A stretch of DNA of 6,851 bases from Balneolales bacterium (GTDB lineage Bacteria; Bacteroidota; Rhodothermia; Balneolales; HLUCCA01), in assembly GCA_022565415.1 (NCBI GenBank), contig JAIUMT010000168.1, positions 1-6,851 on the forward strand, read 5' to 3'. The notes below the pieces were generated by a model. It had not been told where the DNA came from and made no database searches. It saw only the letters and a program-made list of their open reading frames with translations. Shown here piece after piece: positions 1 through 5,284 of this stretch (position 1 is its first letter; each line of letters starts with the position of its first letter). The position numbers were made by a program, and so were the translations under genes.

Positions 1-1643
1 AAGAGAAAGATACTACGCCTAACACCAGCGAAATCGAATCAACGCAGAAATCCAGCCTGGCCAACGAAAACGTCGAAAATGAAAATGCGGACAATTCTGT
101 CGAAGTTGATAAAAAGGACGAATCCGGATCGTTGAAATCATCCGACGAAGCGAGTGCATCGCAAAATGACGAAACTCCGGTAACCACCAGTTCAGGCGAA
201 ATCGATGCATCGCAAAAATCGGATTCTTCTGCTTCAGCCACCGGCACTGACGACGCCACCGATATCGACGACGACGCCACCTCCGACCATCCCGACTCCC
301 CCGACAAAAACGTCCGCACCCGTTTCACGGCTAAACCAATTCCTGCCGAACCCGGCAAACACCGCATATCCATCGTAATTCCGACCGCGGCCGACGGAAA
401 AAAACTCCTCGAAAACACCCTCATTTCGCTATCCCGCGTCGCCATGATGCCCGACCGCGAGCTCATCATTATCGACAATGCCAGCCTCGACGAAACCTAT
501 CTCTACCTCAAACAGCTCCAAAAAGACAGTTTCATGGGGATTCGGGTCATCACAAACACCGAAAACAAGGGATTCGCAGCGGCGGTAAATCAAGGAATCA
601 ATCTATCCCGCGGACGATATGTGCTCGTGATGCACAACGACGTGACTTTCAGTCAGGATATTCCCGGAAAAATGGCCGATCTGATGGATGTTCATCAGGA
701 AGTAGCCTGTATGGGTCCGGTAACCGGTGTCACTCTGAACACCGAGCAACGCATGCATCAGCCCGAAGAAGACGCCGGAAGCCTGCGCATGGTCGATTAT
801 ATCGACAGTTTTTGCATGATGTTGAGGCGAAACGATGGATTCCGATTTGATGAGCGCTTCGAGCTCGCCTATTTTGAGGATGTCGATTTGTGCCAGGTTG
901 CCCGAAATGCAGGAAGATCTGTGGCCGTAGCCCGCGGATTGTATGCCGATCATATCGGAGGGGCGACGACCGCCGTGCTTGGCACCGAGCCTCACGGAAA
1001 GCAGTACTGGAAAAATGTACATCAGTTTAACGGAAAATGGGATTCGCATCCGCATTTGCCATCTTTTGGTGAAGATACATCCCCGATATTTCAGCTCATC
1101 ACCATCAGCGAATGCATCAATCCGTACTATCCTGAACCGGATTTGTTAAGTCGGGCGAAGGAATTGTTCACGAGCGAGGTTCGTCATGAAATGGTGCAGT
1201 CTCGTCATGCCCGCAACGATTTGTTCGCGTTAATTCGTCTGATGATGGTGCTTGATGTGCGTGATGCGTTGCGATTGCTCGAGGCTCAGCTGGCAGATCA
1301 TCCGACCGAAGATGCTCTGATTTATGAATTGATTGAGTTTTATTATCGAAAGCATATCTACTCTCGCGGGGAGAAATATTTGAATCAGCTGGATCCGCAT
1401 AAGCGAACTTTTGCGTTCAACTTGCTGCATTTGCGCATTTTGATGGGAGATAAAAAGCTTGAGGAGGCCACGGATGTGCTAAACATGTTGATCGAAGAGC
1501 GGCCGTCGCATCCCGAATTGGCGAAAATTACGGCCGACATCCATAACCTGTACGGTAACAAAAAAGAAGCCTCTCAGTTTTACACGCTGGCGCATCAGGC
1601 CAATCCGTTCGACTACAACAAACGCCGGGACTTGTTATTTTGA
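1..1643 (+). CDS. GT2-family glycosyltransferase with acidic linker and TPR-like tail (5' end outside window)
   Basis: The reading frame is open from base 3 to the TGA at 1641-1643, so the gene begins before the window. The TTG at 132 is only an internal codon. About 120 visible residues are a Ser/Asp/Glu/Thr-rich, low-complexity linker. A GT2 (GT-A fold) domain starts near base 360 with the strand RISIVIPT. It continues with LIIIDNASLDET (about 462-497), NKGFAAAVNQG (about 567-599), the DXD-equivalent MHND (630-641), YFEDVDLC (873-896) and ADHIGG (about 945-962). Such domains transfer a sugar from a nucleotide-sugar donor; the layout resembles rhamnosyltransferase-like enzymes of surface polysaccharide synthesis. 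From about 1245 to the end, helical repeats (DALRLLEAQLADHP, KLEEATDVLNMLIEERPSHPEL, KKEASQFYTLAHQANP) look like TPRs, probably for protein contact. No transmembrane segment is visible. Acceptor and product are unknown; the missing N-terminus may hold another domain. Confidence 0.88.
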   Translation, partial: EKDTTPNTSEIESTQKSSLANENVENENADNSVEVDKKDESGSLKSSDEASASQNDETPVTTSSGEIDASQKSDSSASATGTDDATDIDDDATSDHPDSPDKNVRTRFTAKPIPAEPGKHRISIVIPTAADGKKLLENTLISLSRVAMMPDRELIIIDNASLDETYLYLKQLQKDSFMGIRVITNTENKGFAAAVNQGINLSRGRYVLVMHNDVTFSQDIPGKMADLMDVHQEVACMGPVTGVTLNTEQRMHQPEEDAGSLRMVDYIDSFCMMLRRNDGFRFDERFELAYFEDVDLCQVARNAGRSVAVARGLYADHIGGATTAVLGTEPHGKQYWKNVHQFNGKWDSHPHLPSFGEDTSPIFQLITISECINPYYPEPDLLSRAKELFTSEVRHEMVQSRHARNDLFALIRLMMVLDVRDALRLLEAQLADHPTEDALIYELIEFYYRKHIYSRGEKYLNQLDPHKRTFAFNLLHLRILMGDKKLEEATDVLNMLIEERPSHPELAKITADIHNLYGNKKEASQFYTLAHQANPFDYNKRRDLLF

Positions 1644-1750
1644 TGTAAATGTGGGTTCTTAGTCTGGTCGGATGGTGGTCGCTGCATCATCATTAGAAAT
1701 GGTGGACATAATGGAATCAATGATAGCCGAACAAGATTTAATAAGGTATT

Positions 1751-1755
1751 GGAGG
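1751..1755 (+). promoter_or_regulatory. Strong Shine-Dalgarno site of the 1763 gene
   Basis: GGAGG lies 7 nt before the ATG at 1763. It is the only canonical, freely placed ribosome binding site seen before any gene in the window and supports the 1763 start. The genes of the downstream array have no such site, which sets this gene apart from them. Confidence 0.7.
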
Positions 1756-1762
1756 AAATCGA

Positions 1763-2161
1763 ATGTTAAGTAAAACTATAACTCTTCTGACCTTGGTGCT
1801 AGTCGGCGGCTGGGTAGTATTTTTAACACCTCATGAAAGTATACCTATACATGAAGATGATTTAAATCAGAAAATTTTAGGTAGGTGGATTAGTGAGATT
1901 GATAATAAATCTCAATGGGTGTTTCTGCCTGATGGGGTTCTTAAACCATTTTATGATGGCGAAGAAATGAGTGCAAGGACTTGGGAGTTCACGCATGAAT
2001 GTAACGGGGCTCAGGTTCAGGAAGACGATTATGGGATACTTAAGATTACGTCATTCGTTGACTTCCATAATTGCTATGTCGTTCAAGGACTAGATTCAGT
2101 ATTGACCCTGCTTCGAATTCCAGAAGGCAATTTGCTCATTTTCGATCGAGTTGTGGAATAG
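1763..2161 (+). CDS. Small exported or membrane-anchored lipocalin-like protein
   Basis: The product has 132 residues. Residues 4-22 form a hydrophobic segment after a short Lys-containing start; there is no lipobox Cys and no clear AXA cleavage site, so it may remain a membrane anchor. The rest is beta-rich: ILGRW at 38-42, QWVFLPDG at 51-58, TWEF at 73-76, LKITSF at 93-98, LTLLRIP at 114-120, LLIFDRV at 124-130. The GxW motif followed by alternating strands is typical of lipocalin-like small proteins. Cys80 and Cys104 could form a disulfide if the domain lies outside the cytoplasm. The start has a GGAGG at a spacing of 7. The gene is 119 bp from the glycosyltransferase gene and probably not tightly coupled to it. 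The fold assignment is inference from pattern; ligand and role are unknown. Confidence 0.72.
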   Translation: MLSKTITLLTLVLVGGWVVFLTPHESIPIHEDDLNQKILGRWISEIDNKSQWVFLPDGVLKPFYDGEEMSARTWEFTHECNGAQVQEDDYGILKITSFVDFHNCYVVQGLDSVLTLLRIPEGNLLIFDRVVE

Positions 2162-2165
2162 GTAA

Positions 2166-2194
2166 TCTAATAAATTGAGCGAATTTAAATTAGA
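2166..2194 (+). terminator. AT-rich hairpin just after the lipocalin-like gene
   Basis: TCTAATAAATT (2166-2176) can pair with AATTTA-AA-TTAGA (2182-2194, two bulged A) across a 5-nt loop GAGCG. It starts 4 nt after the TAG at 2159-2161. There is no run of T after it, so it is not a standard intrinsic terminator; it may be an mRNA 3'-end structure. From here to 2312 there is no gene, and no hairpin of the kinds found before the later array genes. Confidence 0.35.
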
Positions 2195-2315
2195 CCTAGT
2201 GTGTCTCGTACCAGATTATTTTGCGATGGCTAATTGTGTGCATTCGATACCACCGCATCAGCAATTAATGCTATTCCTTATGAACATTAAGAGTACCGCG
2301 CTACATTAGACCATG

Positions 2316-2756
2316 ATGAAATCAAATACCCTTTTACTATGCATCGGATTACTACTCTTCCCGGTGATCACCAATGCACAGGCTATAGAAATAGATCAGG
2401 GCAATCTGATTGAGCAACCCGCTTGTCCACCCTACAGTGAAGATGCGCACGAGCAATTAAAACGTTTTGTGGCGAATTCGTTGCCACATACAGCAAACGG
2501 GGTTACAGTAGAGGCTATATCACCATCAGAGGTTGCCTGGGTGGCCCAGCATTCCCGATGTCAGGGAATGAATCCAAATGCAGAATCACCAACTTATGTC
2601 ACTTTTTGGAGGAGTAATAAGTACTACTTTATTGTGGTGCGACACAAAAATCCTGTAAGGTGGATAGACGAAAATACACTTGAGATGAATTTGGGTACAG
2701 ATTCGATTGATGTGTTGGATTTGAACCTAAATCTAATTAGGCCATTCCTTTTTTAA
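2316..2756 (+). CDS. Array member 1: 146-residue exported two-cysteine protein
   Basis: I do not recognise the family. ATG occurs at 2313 and 2316; 2316 is chosen because it gives 146 residues and puts Cys37 and Cys82 exactly where the paralogues at 4025 and 4631 have them. Residues 1-21 are a signal peptide (MKSN, hydrophobic core LLLCIGLLLFPVI, cleavage likely after TNA). Mature landmarks are CPPYSEDAHEQLKRF (37-51), SLPHT (55-59), WVAQHSRC (75-82), FWRSNKYYF and NPVRWIDENTLEMNLGTDSI, ending DLNLNLIRPFLF. The two conserved cysteines suggest a disulfide in the periplasm or outside the cell. Unlike the later members, no strong hairpin lies before the start and no Shine-Dalgarno is seen. A 47-bp stretch (2448-2494) is identical to 3638-3684 in member 2, suggesting gene conversion. 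Function unknown. Confidence 0.82.
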   Translation: MKSNTLLLCIGLLLFPVITNAQAIEIDQGNLIEQPACPPYSEDAHEQLKRFVANSLPHTANGVTVEAISPSEVAWVAQHSRCQGMNPNAESPTYVTFWRSNKYYFIVVRHKNPVRWIDENTLEMNLGTDSIDVLDLNLNLIRPFLF

Positions 2757-2788
2757 TGATTTCAAAGACAGAAGTTTTTGCCTAGCAT

Positions 2789-2841
2789 TGAAGAACTCCT
2801 CTAAGGCCGGAACCTATATCTGGTCGGCGAGGAGCTCTTCA
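2789..2841 (+). promoter_or_regulatory. B-type leader hairpin, copy 1
   Basis: The copy forms a long stem: TGAAGA/TCTTCA, an A-C mismatch (2795, 2835), CTCCTC/GAGGAG, an internal loop TAA/GGC, then GGCCGG/CTGGTC with two G-U pairs and a 9-nt loop AACCTATAT (2811-2819). It begins 32 nt after the stop at 2756 and ends 14 nt before the ATG at 2856. No T-run follows, which argues against a simple terminator. The right arm holds the purine-rich GAGGAG (2829-2834), paired to CTCCTC, so an SD-like sequence would be masked in the folded RNA. Confidence 0.7.
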
Positions 2842-2855
2842 TTTACGAAATAACC

Positions 2856-3374
2856 ATGAAAACACAGTTTAAAACCGTCTGCCTGGTATTGCTTGTATTG
2901 TGCCCCGTGTACCTTTACGGGCAAAACCATCCGGAACTGGATGTTGCGACCAGCTTTGCCATTTACAAGAACGGTCAAAATATCTTTGTCGAGTATACCC
3001 CATTCCAAGAGATTATGGGCACACCCGATGTCATTGAGGAAATTGACGGAGGTGGAATACACCTGCAGTATGGCTCGTCCAAATTTTGGTTCATTCTCGG
3101 TTACTATAGTCATGAGCAGCCTCACTTGTATTATATCGAACTCAAAGATGCCGGCTATCGCGTGAATATCAACGGCGTGGATATCCATGTAGGCGATCTT
3201 GCCTATGAACTTGCCGAACACTTCCCGAAGTCGTGGGCAGTAAAACTTTCAGACCAAAATCCAGAAACAAGGGACTATTTGAGCATCGAAGTGAACGAAG
3301 TTGAATTTATAGATATTCTAATAAGCAGTAATGGAGTCGTTCAATCAATCATATACTGGATGCGACTGACCTAA
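2856..3374 (+). CDS. Exported 172-residue protein of unknown function, unrelated to its array neighbours
   Basis: I do not recognise it with certainty. Residues 1-22 are a signal peptide with core VCLVLLVLCPVYLY and likely cleavage after YLYG, giving a mature start at QNHPEL. The mature part looks like two related alpha/beta halves: FQEIMGTPDVIEE followed by HLQYGSSKFWFI (50-80), and NGVDIHVGDLAYELAEHFPKSW (107-127) followed by a strand near VEFIDILIS and a terminal IIYWMRLT. The G-x-P-D turn followed by strands, and the VGD...EL...FP pattern, recall BamE-like or DUF4309-like small envelope proteins; that is only a resemblance. It lacks the CPP and RC cysteines of the 146-residue family, yet its leader hairpin is the same type as at 3977 and 5102, and its start context (CCATGAAAAC) matches theirs. 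It appears to occupy the second slot of the first two-gene unit. Confidence 0.78.
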   Translation: MKTQFKTVCLVLLVLCPVYLYGQNHPELDVATSFAIYKNGQNIFVEYTPFQEIMGTPDVIEEIDGGGIHLQYGSSKFWFILGYYSHEQPHLYYIELKDAGYRVNINGVDIHVGDLAYELAEHFPKSWAVKLSDQNPETRDYLSIEVNEVEFIDILISSNGVVQSIIYWMRLT

Positions 3375-3461
3375 ATTTGCATTTATAATGGCTTGAGGTC
3401 TATTAAATATTCCTTTTGGAAGTTTAACGTACACCATCTGTCCAGAAGTGAATAGTCCAGA

Positions 3462-3493
3462 AGCCCCGTGCTGAATCTAACCAGTACGGGGCT
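3462..3493 (+). promoter_or_regulatory. A-type leader hairpin, copy 1
   Basis: AGCCCCGTGCTG (3462-3473) pairs over 12 positions with CAGTACGGGGCT (3482-3493), with one G-U pair and an 8-nt loop AATCTAAC. It ends 12 nt before the ATG at 3506 and begins 87 nt after the preceding stop. No U-tract follows. The second copy at 4585-4621 has a changed right arm (CAGTAC to CGGCAC) that still pairs, which supports selection on the structure. Homology between the two array units starts at this hairpin; sequence to its left is not shared. Confidence 0.72.
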
Positions 3494-3505
3494 AAACTTA
3501 TGTCC

Positions 3506-3913
3506 ATGAAAACTTACATATTTATCTTACTTATGGGTGGCCTTGATTTTCCCGTGTCATCCGAATCAAACACATACAAGATCGAACTGGGGCATAATTC
3601 GGTTACTCCGGCTTGTCCGCCTTACAGCGAAGAAGCACACGAGCAATTAAAACGTTTTGTGGCGAATTCGTTGCCACATACAGCGGAGGGAGTTACCGTT
3701 GAGTCCGTATCGCCATCCGAAATTATTTGGGTGGAGCAACATATCCGATGTGAGAATATGATTCCCAATCCAGATTCACCTATGTATCTGACATTCTGGA
3801 AAAGTAATCAGTACTACTTTATTGTAGTTCTGCATAGAAATCCGGTACGAGTTGAAGATGGAAATATAGTTGAGATAAATTTGGGAGGAGATAGTCTACA
3901 TATTTATGATTAA
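3506..3913 (+). CDS. Array member 2: two-cysteine exported protein, C-terminus cut by a 1-bp deletion
   Basis: The ATG at 3506 is preferred to the in-frame ATG at 3500 because it matches the start of member 3 and places Cys37 and Cys82 in register. The product is 135 residues and stops at TAA 3911-3913. Member 3 reads GATTTAAAT here; this copy reads GATTAAAT, one T fewer. Restoring the T gives LNLNRIRVFLL and a total of 146 residues, ending at 3945, so the truncation is a recent frameshift. The signal peptide core contains an Asp at residue 14 where member 3 has Val, which may weaken export. The region CPPYSEEAHEQLKRF to WVEQHIRC is conserved, but the segment after NPVR (VEDGNIVEINLGGDSLHIYD) differs from members 1 and 3. 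It may be a decaying copy or still work without its last strand. Confidence 0.75.
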   Translation: MKTYIFILLMGGLDFPVSSESNTYKIELGHNSVTPACPPYSEEAHEQLKRFVANSLPHTAEGVTVESVSPSEIIWVEQHIRCENMIPNPDSPMYLTFWKSNQYYFIVVLHRNPVRVEDGNIVEINLGGDSLHIYD

Positions 3914-3976
3914 ATCTGAATCGTATTCGAGTATTTTTACTCTAAATCACATTGCGTGAACGTTTACTGCAATATC

Positions 3977-4019
3977 TAACAGAACTCCCCTAAGGCCGGA
4001 ATCATACGGGGCTCTGTTA
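3977..4019 (+). promoter_or_regulatory. B-type leader hairpin, copy 2 (right inner arm deleted)
   Basis: TAACAGA (3977-3983) pairs with TCTGTTA (4013-4019), followed by the conserved A-C mismatch (3984, 4012) and CCCC/GGGG (3987-3990, 4008-4011). The left side is almost the same as copy 3 at 5102, but 11 nt of the right inner arm are missing, so the inner GGCCGG stem cannot form and a larger loop results. It ends 5 nt before the ATG at 4025, covering the place where a ribosome binding site would be. Confidence 0.65.
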
Positions 4020-4024
4020 TCATT

Positions 4025-4465
4025 ATGAAAACATTTATTCTTTTATTTGTAATTGGAACTCTCGCCATATCGACGAGCAAAACGATTCGCGGTGCTGAGG
4101 CTTCAATCGAATTTGGGGCACAGGAACATCCCTGCCCACCGTTTAATCAGGAAGCATATAATCGACTCGTTACATTTGCAAAATATAGTTTCCCGCAATC
4201 CTATGAGGGTATTACGGCTCAGGCCATTCCACCGGAGGAAATCCAGTGGCTGGAGTTTCACCCAAAGTGTGAAAATATCCAAGATGTAGATGATGGGTAT
4301 ATTGTCTCACTATTCAAGAGTAATCAATACTATCTTGAAGTATTCTTGTTCACGGACCACGTTAAAGAGATTGATGAAGAAACATTAGAGCTTAATTTAC
4401 TACCCTCATACATCGTCGTATTCGATGAGAATTGGGTTAATGTCATCGGCTTATTCTATTTTTAA
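4025..4465 (+). CDS. Diverged 146-residue two-cysteine exported protein (second gene of unit 2)
   Basis: The product has exactly 146 residues, like members 1 and 3, and aligns without gaps through Cys37-Pro-Pro, Trp75, His79 and Cys82. Shared marks include CPPFNQEAY, FP at 56-57, EGIT at 61-64, PPEEIQW at 69-75, FHPKC at 78-82, KSNQYY, and EIDEETLELNL near the C-terminus. Elsewhere it is clearly divergent, so it is an older paralogue. A signal peptide covers about residues 1-24 (core FILLFVIGTLAIS, likely cleavage after IRGA). The B hairpin ends 5 nt before the start and no Shine-Dalgarno is seen. Its partner in the duplicated unit is the remnant at 5162. Family and function are not recognised; an envelope or secreted role is inferred from the signal peptide and cysteines. 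Confidence 0.82.
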   Translation: MKTFILLFVIGTLAISTSKTIRGAEASIEFGAQEHPCPPFNQEAYNRLVTFAKYSFPQSYEGITAQAIPPEEIQWLEFHPKCENIQDVDDGYIVSLFKSNQYYLEVFLFTDHVKEIDEETLELNLLPSYIVVFDENWVNVIGLFYF

Positions 4466-4517
4466 TCGTGTTTGTTGTTCGTCGCGAATGGATGGGTACT
4501 CTATACAGCTGTTTGGC

Positions 4518-4545
4518 TTGAAAGTAAGCGCAAGCGCTTTATAAG
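4518..4545 (+). promoter_or_regulatory. Possible sigma70-like promoter with a palindrome in its spacer
   Basis: TTGAAA (4518-4523) and TATAAG (4540-4545) are 16 nt apart. The spacer contains AAGCGC-AA-GCGCTT (4526-4539), a perfect 6-bp inverted repeat with a 2-nt centre that could be an operator. It lies in the 119-bp gap between 4465 and the A hairpin, so the transcript would start with the A hairpin leader of the 4631 gene. The promoter model is uncertain, because organisms of the suspected group often use a different consensus. The left unit has no equivalent at this position. Confidence 0.35.
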
Positions 4546-4584
4546 AATGCCCGTTACGTTATGAGAAGACTAACTTGCCCATAT

Positions 4585-4621
4585 CTCACCCCGTGCTGAA
4601 TCGAATCGGCACGGGGCTGAG
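4585..4621 (+). promoter_or_regulatory. A-type leader hairpin, copy 2
   Basis: CTCA (4585-4588) and CCCCGTGCTG (4589-4598) pair with CGGCACGGGG (4607-4616) and TGAG (4618-4621). One C (4617) is bulged, there is one G-U pair, and the 8-nt loop is AATCGAAT. The stem ends 9 nt before the ATG at 4631. Compared with the copy at 3462, one wobble pair became Watson-Crick and one Watson-Crick pair became wobble, so pairing is kept while sequence changes. Confidence 0.72.
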
Positions 4622-4630
4622 CATAAATCC

Positions 4631-5071
4631 ATGAAAACCTACATATTTATCTTACTTATGGGTGGCCTTGTTTTTCAAGTGGCATCCGAATCAAAAACAT
4701 ACAAAATCGAACTGGGGCAAAATTCGGTTACTCCCGCTTGTCCACCCTACAGCGAAGAAGCGCACGAACTATTAAAACGTTTTGTGGCAAGCTCGTTGCC
4801 TCATACAGCGGAGGGAGTTACCGTTGAGTCCGTATCGCCATCCGAAATTATTTGGGTGGAGCAACATATCCGATGTGAAAACATGATTCATGATCCTGAA
4901 TCAGAGATGTATCTGACATTTTGGAAGAGTAATCAGTACTACTTTATTCTAGTTATGCATAGAAACCCTGTACGATGGATAGATGAAAATACACTTGATT
5001 TGAATTTAGGTACAGACTCTATTAACGTGTATGATTTAAATCTGAATCGTATTCGGGTATTTTTTCTCTAA
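4631..5071 (+). CDS. Array member 3: intact 146-residue exported two-cysteine protein
   Basis: This is the best-preserved copy of the family. Residues 1-19 are a signal peptide (MKTYIFILLMGGLVFQVAS) with probable cleavage near VAS-ES. The mature part has CPPYSEEAHELLKRF (37-51), SPSEIIWVEQHIRC (69-82), FWKSNQYYF, NPVRWIDENTLDLNLGTDSI and the terminal DLNLNRIRVFFL. Upstream of NPVR it is nearly the same as member 2; from there on (RWIDENTL...NLGTDSI) it resembles member 1 instead, a mosaic pattern expected from gene conversion between tandem copies. Cys37 and Cys82 probably form a disulfide after export. The A hairpin precedes it by 9 nt, there is no Shine-Dalgarno, and a candidate promoter lies at 4518-4545. 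Product function is not recognised. Confidence 0.84.
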   Translation: MKTYIFILLMGGLVFQVASESKTYKIELGQNSVTPACPPYSEEAHELLKRFVASSLPHTAEGVTVESVSPSEIIWVEQHIRCENMIHDPESEMYLTFWKSNQYYFILVMHRNPVRWIDENTLDLNLGTDSINVYDLNLNRIRVFFL

Positions 5072-5101
5072 GTCACATTACGTGAACGTTTACTGCAATA
5101 T

Positions 5102-5157
5102 CTAACAGAACTCCCCTAAGACCGGAATCATACCCGGTCGGTAGGAGGCTCTGTTAG
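5102..5157 (+). promoter_or_regulatory. B-type leader hairpin, copy 3
   Basis: CTAACAGA (5102-5109) pairs with TCTGTTAG (5150-5157), followed by the conserved A-C mismatch (5110, 5149), imperfect pairing of CTCCCCT with AGGAGG, and an apical stem GACCGG/CCGGTC (5120-5125, 5134-5139) with an 8-nt loop AATCATAC. AGGAGG (5143-5148) is a perfect SD-like sequence caught in the right arm, 13 nt before the GTG at 5162. It starts 30 nt after the stop at 5071. Confidence 0.7.
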
Positions 5158-5161
5158 CATT

Positions 5162-5284
5162 GTGAAAGCATTAATTCTCTTACTCTTCATTGGACAACTC
5201 GCATTACCAGCTATTGATAAGTTCTCTGGTATCAAAATCAACGACCAATCCATTTCTTTGCACAAGATATATAATCGCACATAA
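5162..5284 (+). pseudogene. Truncated remnant of a second-slot array gene (signal peptide only)
   Basis: A GTG start 4 nt after the B hairpin opens a 40-codon frame ending at TAA 5282-5284. Its first 15 or so codons (VKALILLLFIGQLALP) align with the signal peptide of the 4025 gene (MKTFILLFVIGTLAIS) at both DNA and protein level. After about base 5215 the similarity ends; no CPP motif or later part of the family is present here or after the ATPase gene. The remaining codons read into the upstream region of the ATPase. This is best explained as the fifth copy of the array losing its body at a junction with the ATPase locus. A functional short exported peptide is possible but less likely. Confidence 0.6.

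Larger units (their letters stand above)
3462..4070 (+). repeat. Tandem two-gene unit, left copy
   Basis: This unit holds A hairpin, 146-residue gene, B hairpin and the start of a second gene. It corresponds to about 4585-5215. The last stretch, 3911-4007, aligns with 5037-5133 over 97 positions with five substitutions and no gaps, although most of it is non-coding or frameshifted. The left limit is the A hairpin. The right limit is approximate, because similarity fades inside the second gene's signal peptide region. Confidence 0.75.
4585..5215 (+). repeat. Tandem two-gene unit, right copy
   Basis: This is the right-hand copy of the unit at 3462-4070: A hairpin, 146-residue gene, B hairpin and a truncated second gene. 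Within the coding part, 4802-4878 is identical to 3677-3753 over 77 bp. Sequence left of the A hairpin is not shared with the left copy. The right end is about 5215, where similarity to the signal peptide of the 4025 gene stops. Confidence 0.75.

Noticed and set aside
132..134. TTG at 132 as the start of the glycosyltransferase gene
   Set aside because: The frame stays open and of the same acidic composition to the left edge, and no ribosome binding site is present.
603..1055. Reverse-strand frame within the glycosyltransferase gene
   Set aside because: It is antisense to conserved GT2 motifs and is a shadow of the real frame.
2814..3221. Reverse-strand frame of 135 codons opposite the 2856 gene
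   Set aside because: It lies wholly antisense to a gene with a clear signal peptide and leader hairpin; its protein shows no family features.
3500..3505. ATG at 3500 as start of array member 2
   Set aside because: The ATG at 3506 matches the paralogue starts and keeps Cys37 and Cys82 in register.
3977..5157. Integron attC sites
   Set aside because: Only the B copies at 3977 and 5102 have AAC...GTT ends, the right ends (GTTATCA, GTTAGCA) do not match GTTRRRY, the A hairpins lack them, and no integrase is in the window. Kept only as a test to run.
2789..5157. Hairpins as ordinary intrinsic terminators
   Set aside because: No U-tract follows any of them and they lie only 4-14 nt before the next start codon.
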